A stretch of DNA of 34,079 nt, from assembly GCA_003445795.1 (NCBI GenBank), contig DMCN01000052.1, forward strand, positions 2,449 through 36,527, in the 5' to 3' direction. This stretch comes from Gallionellaceae bacterium. GTDB lineage: Bacteria; Pseudomonadota; Gammaproteobacteria; Burkholderiales; Gallionellaceae. Below are positions 15,328-21,859 of this stretch, one piece after another. Below the pieces are notes generated by a model. It did no database searches, was not told where the DNA came from, and worked only from the letters and a program-made list of their open reading frames with translations. A program made the translations under genes and the position numbers. Within the stretch, counting starts at the first letter, position 1; every line of letters begins with the position of its first letter.

Positions 15328-16607
15328 CATCGCATAATCAGGAACTCTTCGATCAATCCCAGAAACTCATCCCCGGCGGTGTGAACTCGCCGGTGCGCGC
15401 GTTCAAGTCGGTGGGCGGTACGCCGCTGTTCTTCAAGCGCGGCAAAGGTGCCTATGTGTGGGATGCGGACGATAAGCGCTATATCGATTACGTGAACTCC
15501 TGGGGTCCGATGATCGTCGGCCATTGCCATCCCGACGTGGTCAAGGCCGTGCAGGCTGCTGCAGCGGAAGGACTGGGTTTTGGTGCGCCAACGGCCTCTG
15601 AACTGGAGATCGCCGAGACGCTGTGCAAGATATTGCCGTTGCTGGAGATGGTGCGCCTGGTCAGTTCCGGCACCGAAGCGACCATGACTGCAATTCGTCT
15701 GGCGCGCGGTTTTACCGGCCGTTCGCGCATCATCAAGTTTGAAGGCTGCTACCACGGCCATTCCGACGGCCTGCTGGTCAAGGCCGGTTCAGGTGCGCTC
15801 ACGTTCGGCCAGCCGAGTTCTTCCGGCGTGCCTGCCGAGATCGCCGCATTGACCACGGTGCTGGATTACAACGATGCAGCCGGTCTGGGAAAAGCCTTTG
15901 CCGAATACGGCGACGAGATCGCTGCGGTGATCGTCGAACCCGTCGCGGGCAACATGAACCTCATCCTGCCAAAACGCGAGTTCCTCGATGCGATGCGCAG
16001 CCTGTGCACCAAGCACGGTACGGTCTTGATCCTCGACGAAGTGATGTCCGGTTTCCGCGTCGGTCTGCAGGGTGCGCACGGCCATTACGGCATCAAGCCG
16101 GACCTGATCACGCTGGGCAAGGTGATGGGTGGTGGTTTGCCCGCTGCTGCATTCGGCGGTCGCCGCGACATCATGCAATGCCTCGCCCCACTGGGCGCCG
16201 TGTATCAGGCCGGTACGCTGTCCGGCAATCCGGTGGCGGTGGCAGCGGGTCTGACCACGCTGAAACTGGTTCAGGCTCCCGGTTTCTACGAACGCCTCAC
16301 ACAACTCGCCAAACAGATGACCGAAGGCATCAGTGCGAGTGCAAAGAAACACGGTATCCCGTTCAGTGCACAATCCATCGGCAGCATGTTCGGCCTGTAT
16401 TTCAGCGCGAACGTGCCGACCTCGTATGCCGAAGTGATGGCGAGCGACAAGGCCGCGTTCAATCGCTTCTTCCACGCCATGCTGGCCGAGGGCGTGTATC
16501 TCGCGCCGTCAGCGTTCGAGGCGGGCTTCGTCTCCGCTGCACACACCGAAGCGGATATCGCAGCGACCATCGCGGCAGCCGACAAGATTTTCGCGGCCTG
16601 GAAATAA
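15324..16607 (+). CDS. hemL: Glutamate-1-semialdehyde 2,1-aminomutase
   Basis: 427 residues. HemL moves the amino group of glutamate-1-semialdehyde to form 5-aminolevulinate, the entry to tetrapyrroles by the C5 route. This class III aminotransferase keeps SQKLIPGGVNSPVRAF at its start, the SSGTEATMTAIRLARG phosphate-binding stretch, ILDEVMSGFRVG, and the PLP-binding lysine K266 in TLGKVMGGGLPAAAFGG (K265 in E. coli). A reading frame begins earlier at 15255, but the ATG at 15324 matches the family start, has AAGG upstream and overlaps the thiE stop as ATGA. hemB, the next enzyme of the pathway, lies 760 bases downstream with engB and a small RNA between them. Confidence 0.96.
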   Translation: MTSHNQELFDQSQKLIPGGVNSPVRAFKSVGGTPLFFKRGKGAYVWDADDKRYIDYVNSWGPMIVGHCHPDVVKAVQAAAAEGLGFGAPTASELEIAETLCKILPLLEMVRLVSSGTEATMTAIRLARGFTGRSRIIKFEGCYHGHSDGLLVKAGSGALTFGQPSSSGVPAEIAALTTVLDYNDAAGLGKAFAEYGDEIAAVIVEPVAGNMNLILPKREFLDAMRSLCTKHGTVLILDEVMSGFRVGLQGAHGHYGIKPDLITLGKVMGGGLPAAAFGGRRDIMQCLAPLGAVYQAGTLSGNPVAVAAGLTTLKLVQAPGFYERLTQLAKQMTEGISASAKKHGIPFSAQSIGSMFGLYFSANVPTSYAEVMASDKAAFNRFFHAMLAEGVYLAPSAFEAGFVSAAHTEADIAATIAAADKIFAAWK

Positions 16608-17200
16608 TGGGACTCTTCTCTCAAGCCGAGTTTTACACCACCGTCAATCACATGAAAGACTTGCCGCTGCACGGCGGCAAGGAAGTCGCGTTCGTCGGGC
16701 GTTCCAACGCCGGCAAATCGAGCGCCATCAACACGCTGGCCAACCACACGCGTCTGGCCTACACCAGCAAGACGCCGGGCCGCACACAGCACCTGAATTA
16801 TTTTTCGCTGGGCAACAACAACTATCTGGTGGACCTCCCCGGCTATGGTTATGCCAAAGTGCCGCCCGACGTCCAGGCACACTGGGAGCACTTGCTGAGC
16901 GAGTATCTGCAGACCCGCGAGGAATTGGCAGGTCTGGTGGTGATCATGGACGCAAGGCATCCGCTGACCGACCGCGACCAGGGCATGCTGGGCTGGTTCG
17001 CACCGACCGGCAAGCCCATCCATATTCTGCTTACCAAATCCGACAAGCTGAGCCGCCAGGAATCCACCAAGACGTTGCGCGAGGTCAAAGAGTTTCTGGC
17101 AGAACATTTTCCGCAATGCACGGTGCAGCTTTTCTCCAGTCTGAAAAAACTGGGAACGGATGAAGCGGAAGCGGTGATTGCTGGCTGGCTCAAGGAATGA
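16607..17200 (+). CDS. engB: Ribosome-biogenesis GTP-binding protein EngB (YsxC/YihA)
   Basis: 197 residues, a single GTPase domain. EngB is an essential TrmE-Era-class GTPase involved in large-subunit assembly. G1 is GRSNAGKSS (31-39), the G2 region is KTPGRTQHLNYF (55-66), G3 is DLPGYGYAKV (76-85) and G4 is LTKSDKLS. The start ATG shares its A with the hemL TAA stop (TAATG), so hemL and engB are translated in tandem. The frame extends back to 16004 only as a shadow in hemL. The gene ends five bases before the U tract of the minus-strand small RNA, so the two converge tail to tail. Confidence 0.95.
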   Translation: MGLFSQAEFYTTVNHMKDLPLHGGKEVAFVGRSNAGKSSAINTLANHTRLAYTSKTPGRTQHLNYFSLGNNNYLVDLPGYGYAKVPPDVQAHWEHLLSEYLQTREELAGLVVIMDARHPLTDRDQGMLGWFAPTGKPIHILLTKSDKLSRQESTKTLREVKEFLAEHFPQCTVQLFSSLKKLGTDEAEAVIAGWLKE

Positions 17201-17205
17201 TGGGC

Positions 17206-17243
17206 AAAAAAACGCCCCTGAACCAAAGGGGGAGGTCAGGGGC
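17206..17243 (-). terminator. Intrinsic terminator of the small RNA
   Basis: On the minus strand, GGTCAGGGGC and its partner pair over ten positions with one bulged base (arms 17234-17243 and 17214-17224), followed after one G by TTTTTTT. Read on the plus strand the same hairpin has no U tract after it, which fixes the direction as minus, toward engB. Confidence 0.85.
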
Positions 17244-17309
17244 ATAAAGTCTTTACAGGGTAAAGACACCCGCTCAGGGAGGAGAAACGGGAAGCAGCTT
17301 TCGCTACTC
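17206..17309 (-). ncRNA. Predicted four-hairpin small RNA with anti-Shine-Dalgarno loops
   Basis: Read on the minus strand, about 104 nt fold into four consecutive hairpins with little between them. H1 (17308-17293) is AGTAGC-GAAA-GCTGCT, a six-pair stem closed by a GNRA tetraloop. H2 (17291-17269) is a CCCG/CGGG stem with a 15-nt loop containing CTCCTCCC. H3 (17267-17249) is a perfect eight-pair stem, GTCTTTAC/GTAAAGAC, with loop CCT. H4 (17243-17214) is a ten-pair GC-rich stem with one bulge, and a CCTCCCCC stretch at its loop, followed by seven U residues (17212-17206). CU-rich loops complementary to ribosome-binding sites resemble in design the CcsR and 'cuckoo' RNAs of alphaproteobacteria, which is an analogy and not a family assignment. 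No reading frame is apparent. Length and start are inferred from the promoter just upstream. Confidence 0.75.
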
Positions 17310-17315
17310 GAATGT

Positions 17316-17343
17316 TCAGACGGGACTATGCGAAAATAGTTCC
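17316..17343 (-). promoter_or_regulatory. Sigma-E/ECF-like promoter for the small RNA
   Basis: The minus strand reads GGAACTA (17343-17337), exactly 16 bases, then TCTGA (17320-17316). The E. coli sigma-E consensus is GGAACTT, 16 bases, TCTGA. The predicted start, six or seven bases further, falls at about 17309-17310, the first base of hairpin H1. The match is by eye and unscored. Confidence 0.55.
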
Positions 17344-17371
17344 AGAGGGTTCAAATTTTTTAGGAATAACC

Positions 17372-18373
17372 ATGCAGATACTCGGAAAATATCCCAATTC
17401 CAGAATGCGCCGTATGCGCCGAGACCAGTTTTCGCGGGACTTGATGCGAGAGCACATACTCACTCAGTCAGACTTCATCTACCCCGTTTTCGTGCTCGAA
17501 GGCAGCAACAAGGTCGAGGATGTGAAGTCCATGCCGGGCGTGCAGCGCAAAACTTTGGACTTGCTGCTGAAGGACGCCGAACAATGCGTCAAGCTGGGCA
17601 TTCCGGTCATGGCGATCTTTCCGGTGATCGATACTCCATTGAAGAGCCTGGGGGCGGAGGAAGCCTACAATCCGAAGGGACTCGTGCCGCGCGTGGTGGC
17701 CGAGCTCAAGAAGAACTTTCCCGAACTGGGCGTGATGACAGACGTTGCGCTCGATCCTTACACCATCCATGGTCAGGACGGACTCATCGATGACAGTGGC
17801 TATGTGCTCAACGACGAGACCATCGCCGTGCTGACCCGTCAGGCGCAGACCCATGCGGCAGCCGGTGCCGACATCGTCGCGCCCTCGGACATGATGGACG
17901 GGCGCATCGGCGCGGTGCGTGCCGCGTTGGACGAACACAATCGCATTCATACCCGCATCATGGCCTACTCGGCCAAATACGCCTCCAGCTTCTACGGTCC
18001 GTTCCGCGATGCGGTGGGCTCCAGTGGCAACCTCGGTAAGGGCAACAAATACACTTACCAGATGGACCCGGCCAACTCCGATGAAGCCCTGTGGGAAGTC
18101 GGTCTGGACCTGCAGGAAGGTGCCGACATGGTGATGGTCAAGCCCGGTATGCCCTACCTCGACATCGTGCGGCGCGTGAAGGACGAGTTCAAGGCCCCGA
18201 CCTTCGTCTATCAGGTGAGCGGCGAATACGCGATGCTGAAAGCCGCCGCGCAGAATGGCTGGCTGAACGAAGAGGCCTGCGTGTTGGAGTCACTGCTGGC
18301 GTTCAAACGCGCCGGGGCGGACGGCATCCTGACTTACTTCGCGCTGGATGCGGCGCGCTGGTTGAAGAAATAA
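17372..18373 (+). CDS. hemB: Delta-aminolevulinic acid dehydratase (porphobilinogen synthase)
   Basis: 333 residues. HemB condenses two 5-aminolevulinate molecules to porphobilinogen. The Schiff-base lysines are K202 in YSAKYASSFYGPFRDA and K257 in MVMVKPGMPYLDIV (K194 and K246 in E. coli). The metal region reads DVALDPYTIHGQDG, with D and H where zinc-type enzymes carry a Cys triad, so this is a magnesium-type enzyme not needing catalytic zinc. The frame opens at 17312, but the ATG at 17372 has AGGA six bases upstream and gives the family start. The extra upstream part would overlap the small RNA promoter. A terminator follows at 18380. Confidence 0.95.
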   Translation: MQILGKYPNSRMRRMRRDQFSRDLMREHILTQSDFIYPVFVLEGSNKVEDVKSMPGVQRKTLDLLLKDAEQCVKLGIPVMAIFPVIDTPLKSLGAEEAYNPKGLVPRVVAELKKNFPELGVMTDVALDPYTIHGQDGLIDDSGYVLNDETIAVLTRQAQTHAAAGADIVAPSDMMDGRIGAVRAALDEHNRIHTRIMAYSAKYASSFYGPFRDAVGSSGNLGKGNKYTYQMDPANSDEALWEVGLDLQEGADMVMVKPGMPYLDIVRRVKDEFKAPTFVYQVSGEYAMLKAAAQNGWLNEEACVLESLLAFKRAGADGILTYFALDAARWLKK

Positions 18374-18379
18374 CAGAAC

Positions 18380-18407
18380 AAGGGCAGACGCAAGGTCTGC
18401 CCTTTTT
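18380..18407 (+). terminator. Intrinsic terminator after hemB
   Basis: A ten-pair stem AAGGGCAGAC / GTCTGCCCTT (18380-18389 and 18395-18404) with loop GCAAG ends in a run of five T (18403-18407), starting seven bases after the hemB stop. It also lies downstream of the convergent barrel-protein gene, but on the minus strand the T run is poor. Confidence 0.85.
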
Positions 18408-18418
18408 GTATCAAGCGC

Positions 18419-19297
18419 TCAGAAAGACCAGCCTGCGGTCAGTTCCCAGTAGTTATCACGCGTCTCTGGTTGGACCGTCACACCACTGTTATTTACCATG
18501 GCGGAGGCGATGCTGCGAGTGAGCGCGATGCCCAGATTCAAACTGTCACTAGCCTGATAATCGAAGCCTAATCTCGTATTCTTCAGTTGCTGGTCGAGCA
18601 GGGTGGTGGTCTTGCTGAACGAGACATCCAGGTTCAGTGCGTCAGTTGCCCTCCAGCCCATTCCAAGCGTGTTGGTCTTATCAGGGAAAGCCAGCAGGCT
18701 GAATGCAGCTTTGGAGGTGTTGCGCGTCCGCTTCAGCAGGAAAATGGCAAGTGCTTTCACATCGCGGTCATATTTATACTGATCATGCGAGCCATACAGG
18801 GTCAGGGTGGAAGTGAGGTCCTGACTCAAGCCATAACTGTTTCTGTTTTGCGTCAGGACAAAATTGGATGCCGCGACAGTTTGCGGATTGGCAGATTTGT
18901 ATTTGAACGATCCGTAGCCAAGATCGAACGAAGTCTGCAACTCACCTTGCCAGAGCGTATCCAGCGCAAAGGACAGACCGCCTTCACTGCCTTTGACTGC
19001 GAAAGTCCCATCGTTGGTCTCGGAGTAGCGGTAGTTAGCCGAGACCAGTTCCAATGCCTGCCAGGAGATACCGAGTCCGGTTTGGTGCGTGTTGCTTGCA
19101 CCGGCCGACTGGGCGAGGAAGTGATCGAGACTGAGCTTTACCGTTTTGGAAAGATCAATATCACCCGTGAAACTGTATGAACGGTAACCGTCCGGACCGG
19201 AGCCGTAGCTAAGGGCGGTATAACCATCGGCCAAGGCCAAGTTGGGCACGAAGAACAAAAGGGCGGCAAGGCGAAGCGGAGAGGCGAATACGGGCAT
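18419..19297 (-). CDS. Predicted outer-membrane beta-barrel protein
   Basis: 292 residues that I do not recognise as a named family. A signal peptide (about 1-23, ending ALA before DGY) is followed by alternating polar and hydrophobic stretches of 8-12 residues with short turns, for example YRSYSFTGDIDL, VKLSLDHFLAQ, ELVSANYRYSET, LNLDVSFSKTTTL and NLGIALTRSIA. The last residues YWELTAGWSF end in an aromatic Phe, the usual BAM recognition signal. The pattern suits a barrel of about 12-16 strands, perhaps a channel or a secretion-linked pore. It has a ribosome site (AGAGGA) before the ATG and follows the FecR-domain gene by 32 bases, so the two probably form an operon and may act together at the envelope. 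Confidence 0.75.
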   Translation of the reverse strand: MPVFASPLRLAALLFFVPNLALADGYTALSYGSGPDGYRSYSFTGDIDLSKTVKLSLDHFLAQSAGASNTHQTGLGISWQALELVSANYRYSETNDGTFAVKGSEGGLSFALDTLWQGELQTSFDLGYGSFKYKSANPQTVAASNFVLTQNRNSYGLSQDLTSTLTLYGSHDQYKYDRDVKALAIFLLKRTRNTSKAAFSLLAFPDKTNTLGMGWRATDALNLDVSFSKTTTLLDQQLKNTRLGFDYQASDSLNLGIALTRSIASAMVNNSGVTVQPETRDNYWELTAGWSF

Positions 19298-19329
19298 AGG
19301 TATCCTCTGACATTATTGCGGATTAACGA

Positions 19330-20130
19330 TCACGGATTACGACGCTCGCGCGGTCTGCGCTGTTCAATCTTTTTCTTGGCTTCCTCGCGACGGTTCTTGA
19401 TGCCCGGTTTCCGGTCGCCTGGAGCATCTCGCGGTTCGCCTGCACGTTCCTTGAGCCGGTGCTGCACATTCTGGAACAGATGCTCTTTGCGCTGTTGGAT
19501 GCGCTCCTCGATCCGTAACGCGCGGCGCTTCATGAACCCTGGACGTTGGGCAAGCAAGCGCGGTGCGACACCGGCCTCGCGCGGAGCGAAAGCATGTTCG
19601 CCGGGGTGCACTTCGATCTCACCCTGTGCAGTCCGTATCACGGTGACGCCTTCGTTCACGGTGTCGAAAGTGCCGGGCTGATCATCATCCACCGCAATGT
19701 CGATGACGGTGGTCTCGTGGTCGGTGCCGCGCACGCCGATGGTGGTGGTCGGGGTATTCAGGCGATAGGCGGAAGCATTGCTTTTGGCAATCCAGCCGGT
19801 GATGGATCGCAACGCGCCTTTGAGCAGGGAGAACACAACTTCGTCCGAGGATTCGCCTTTGGCCTGATAGCGGTCGATGCGAAAGTTGCTGTTCGGACGC
19901 AGGGCGATGAGCCCGCTGTCTTTGGTGACGATGTGCACTTCGCCATCGGCAGCGGTCTGGATGCTTTGGCCGGCAAAGATTTGCACGCCGGAAGTGATGC
20001 GCTTGCCAGTACCGGTCACATCGATCACCGTGGCTTCGCCGGATACCGCTTCGACGGTGCCGAACAATTCAGTGGCGCAGACGGTTTGTGCCAGTAGCAG
20101 TCCCAGCAAAGAAACGATCACTCTTCTCAT
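19330..20130 (-). CDS. Periplasmic FecR-domain protein with charged C-terminal tail
   Basis: 266 residues. A signal peptide (about 1-20, ending VCA before TELFGTV) leads to a FecR-type domain (about 22-150): ITSGVQIFAGQSIQTAADGEVHIVTKDSGLIALRPNSNFRI, then a beta-strand repeat ending NTPTTTIGVRGTDHETTV. A second short strand region reaches about 195 (GEIEVHPGEHAFAPREAG). The last 65 residues are almost all Arg, Glu, Lys and Gln (RIEERIQQRKEHLFQNVQHRLKERAG...), likely helical and basic. Classical FecR is a membrane anti-sigma regulator; this one has no membrane helix beyond the signal, so it belongs with exported FecR-domain proteins of unknown role. The ATG at 20130 has GAGGGG six bases upstream; a TTG two codons earlier is less likely. 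Confidence 0.8.
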   Translation of the reverse strand: MRRVIVSLLGLLLAQTVCATELFGTVEAVSGEATVIDVTGTGKRITSGVQIFAGQSIQTAADGEVHIVTKDSGLIALRPNSNFRIDRYQAKGESSDEVVFSLLKGALRSITGWIAKSNASAYRLNTPTTTIGVRGTDHETTVIDIAVDDDQPGTFDTVNEGVTVIRTAQGEIEVHPGEHAFAPREAGVAPRLLAQRPGFMKRRALRIEERIQQRKEHLFQNVQHRLKERAGEPRDAPGDRKPGIKNRREEAKKKIEQRRPRERRNP

Positions 20131-20165
20131 TTGCAACCCCTCAAGATATTCACAGAACGCATGAC

Positions 20166-20194
20166 AAGATAATCGAAGCTGTCAGACAGGTAAA
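20166..20194 (-). promoter_or_regulatory. Candidate sigma-70 promoter for the FecR/barrel operon
   Basis: On the minus strand TTTACC (20194-20189), 17 bases, then TATCTT (20171-20166), each four of six to consensus. An 11-bp perfect palindrome CTGTC-A-GACAG (20179-20189) lies inside the spacer, where a repressor could bind. It is 36 bases upstream of the ATG. Confidence 0.45.
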
Positions 20195-20214
20195 CCGTAC
20201 TGGGCAGTCTAGCT

Positions 20215-20244
20215 AAAAAAAGTTCGAGAGGCCTGTAGCCTCTC
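20215..20244 (-). terminator. Terminator of the sigma-factor operon
   Basis: The minus strand has GAGAGGC / GCCTCTC (20244-20238 and 20232-20226) with loop TACAG, then GAAC and seven T residues (20221-20215). The stem overlaps the DUF3106 stop codon. It separates that operon from the FecR gene. The four bases between stem and U tract make it weaker than the other terminators here. Confidence 0.65.
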
Positions 20245-20722
20245 AGCGCTTGCGCTGGCGTTCCAGCCTGCGTTGTCTGAACCGCTCGCGCTGCTCTGGT
20301 GTCATGTTGCGTACGCGTTCGCGGAATTTTGCACGCTGTTCCGGCGACATTTTTTGCCAGCGTTCGCGCAGCGCTTCGCGTTGCTCGGGCGGCAGTTCGC
20401 GAAACTCGCGCATGCGCTGTTTGACGGACTCCCTTTCTTCCGGGGTCAAATCCTTGAAGCGTGCCATGCGCTCGCGTGCTTTGGCCTTCTGTTCAGGACT
20501 CATGGTCGCCCATTTGGCGGCGCCCTTGCTGAGGCGCTCCTGTCGTTCGGCGGGCAAGCCGCTCCACTTGTCTTTCATGGAGGACAGCACCTGTTGTTGC
20601 TGCGTGCTGAGTTCGTTCCAGGCGACTCCTTCGGCGGCAGATGCCGGCACCGACCCGATGGTGAACATGAAGGTCAGAGCCGCAACGTAATGGCACAATC
20701 CGGATAACAGCTTATTCATCAT
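20243..20722 (-). CDS. DUF3106 exported protein
   Basis: 159 residues. A signal peptide (about 1-29, ending ASA before AEGVAW) precedes a helical, highly charged region of repeated units: LSTQQQQVLSSMKDKWSGLP, MSPEQKAKARERMARFKDLTPEERESVKQRMREFRELPPEQREALRERWQKMSPEQRAKFRERVRNMTPEQRERFRQRR. Each unit of about 14-16 residues carries (M/L)(S/T/P)PEQ or PEE followed by an Arg-rich helix. This repeat defines the DUF3106 family, which typically follows a DUF3619 gene in betaproteobacterial sigma-factor operons. Function is unknown; the look resembles periplasmic CpxP/Spy-type stress proteins only in general helical, charged character. It overlaps the preceding small gene by 11 bases and ends at a terminator. 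Confidence 0.85.
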   Translation of the reverse strand: MMNKLLSGLCHYVAALTFMFTIGSVPASAAEGVAWNELSTQQQQVLSSMKDKWSGLPAERQERLSKGAAKWATMSPEQKAKARERMARFKDLTPEERESVKQRMREFRELPPEQREALRERWQKMSPEQRAKFRERVRNMTPEQRERFRQRRLERQRKR

Positions 20723-20918
20723 CTTTCACCTCCGGGGGTAGCACCCCCTTCTCATTCAATTTTCCATGAATATCCGACATGGCGATATCGAGGTCGGTAT
20801 CTTCCTCTTCCATTTCGCCAAGCAGTTCGATCAATTCCAGCGGGGGCTCTGCCTCCTCGGCGTGGGCGGCGGGAAGAGACTGCAACAGCATCATGAACAG
20901 CCAATATCTAGCTTGCAT
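20712..20918 (-). CDS. Small acidic exported protein in the sigma-factor operon
   Basis: 68 residues. The first 20 or so form a signal peptide (RYWLFMMLLQSLPAAHA before EEA). The remaining 48 residues are strongly acidic, with about 20 Asp or Glu (EEAEPPLELIELLGEMEEEDTDLDIAMSDIHGK...), probably one helix and a flexible tail. It overlaps both neighbours (11 bases each), so it is almost certainly translated as part of the operon. The contrast with the basic DUF3106 protein encoded next suggests that the two could bind each other in the periplasm; that is inference from charge only. No family is recognised. Confidence 0.7.
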   Translation of the reverse strand: MQARYWLFMMLLQSLPAAHAEEAEPPLELIELLGEMEEEDTDLDIAMSDIHGKLNEKGVLPPEVKDDE

Positions 20919-21291
20919 TTGCAGCTTCCTCTTCTTCCAGCATCACAGCATCCAGCCACACGTAAAAATCCGGATCGGCAGAATCGTCCTGCGCTTCCTC
21001 ATTCAGCAGCAGTTCAAGAACGATATCGCTATCCTGCAAGGCAAGTTGCTCGGGACTCTTGTTGAAGGACGGGTTGATGAAAATAACAAGGGCAAAGATG
21101 ACGCTCATTGCAAGGGCTGCTGCGGGACCCCAGTTGTCGAAAGAGATCCAGCGCGACAGGAACGGCTTCTGCGCCAGAGCAGCGTGGCGTATGACCGCCA
21201 AGCGGCTGCGGGTTTCGGCATCAAGATTCGCGATACCGGAATCCAGCGTGGAACGAACGCGTTTTTCGAACTCTTCATCATTGGGTTTCAT
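20908..21291 (-). CDS. DUF3619 single-pass membrane protein, possible anti-sigma factor
   Basis: 127 residues. The N-terminal 50 residues are cytoplasmic and helical (FEKRVRSTLDSGIANLDAETRSRLAVIRHAAL); one membrane helix follows at about 54-76 (NWGPAAALAMSVIFALVIFINPSF); the outer part is acidic (EEAQDDSADPDFYVWLDAVMLEEEEAA). The N-terminal cytoplasmic helices and single crossing, plus the ATGA overlap with the sigma factor gene upstream, fit a membrane anti-sigma factor, which DUF3619 proteins are suspected but not known to be. The ATG at 21291 has GGAGG seven bases upstream. The longer frame from 21408 is within the sigma gene. Confidence 0.82.
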   Translation of the reverse strand: MKPNDEEFEKRVRSTLDSGIANLDAETRSRLAVIRHAALAQKPFLSRWISFDNWGPAAALAMSVIFALVIFINPSFNKSPEQLALQDSDIVLELLLNEEAQDDSADPDFYVWLDAVMLEEEEAANAS

Positions 21292-21833
21292 CGAAGATCC
21301 TCCAGTTGCTTCTGCAGTTTTTCCAGTGCGCGGGCATGGTGTGTCTTGACGCTGCTCTCCGAACATTGCATCGCCTCCGCTGTCTGGGCGATGTCCAGTC
21401 CCTCCCACACGCGCAATAGAAAGACCTGTTGTTGCCGGTAGGGTAAGGCGCCGAGTTCACGATTCAACCGCGTCATGAACTGGTTATGCTCCAGTCGTAT
21501 CGAGGGCTCACCGGCATCGTCTGCCGGATACTGTTCGAGCGTATCCTCATCATCCTCTTCATTCCATGCGAACCAGGTTCTGAAGCGGTTGCGCACAGTC
21601 TGGCGCCGTTGCCAGTCGCGGATGCGGGTTTGCAGGATGCTGTAGAACAATGGCTTCCATTCGTCAGCGCCGTGATCCGAATAGTTCTGCGCCAGCTTCA
21701 TCATCGCATCCTGAACGACCTCCAATGCCTCATCCCGGTTACCTGTGGCGAACTGTGCGATACGAAAGGCACGACCCTCGATGCCGGCGAGGAAAACCTG
21801 CATCTTCTGGCGAGTATCCGGGTCATGCTTCAT
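21288..21833 (-). CDS. ECF-type RNA polymerase sigma factor
   Basis: 181 residues. Region 2 runs over about 15-90 (AFRIAQFATGNRDEALEVVQDAMMKLAQNY, then WKPLFYSILQTRIRDWQRRQTVRNRF), followed by an acidic linker of about 25 residues (WNEEDDEDTLEQYPADDAGE). Region 4 covers about 125-180 (ELGALPYRQQQVFLLRVWEGLDIAQTAEAMQCSESSVKTHHARALEKL), a helix-turn-helix for the -35 box. It has no regions 1 or 3, so it is group 4. It is followed by DUF3619, the small acidic protein and DUF3106, all overlapping, and preceded by the repeat-protein gene 26 bases upstream. The ribosome site before ATG is weak. The -35 and -10 it recognises are not known. Confidence 0.9.
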   Translation of the reverse strand: MKHDPDTRQKMQVFLAGIEGRAFRIAQFATGNRDEALEVVQDAMMKLAQNYSDHGADEWKPLFYSILQTRIRDWQRRQTVRNRFRTWFAWNEEDDEDTLEQYPADDAGEPSIRLEHNQFMTRLNRELGALPYRQQQVFLLRVWEGLDIAQTAEAMQCSESSVKTHHARALEKLQKQLEDLR

Positions 21834-21859
21834 CTGTATCTGCAGGGTGCCTGTGCCGG

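Noticed and set aside
17214..17291. Plus-strand reading of the engB-hemB gap as a hemB leader riboswitch.
   Set aside because: The U tract occurs only on the minus strand, and GGAGG-like stretches on the plus strand are explained as complements of the CU loops. No known riboswitch motif is visible.
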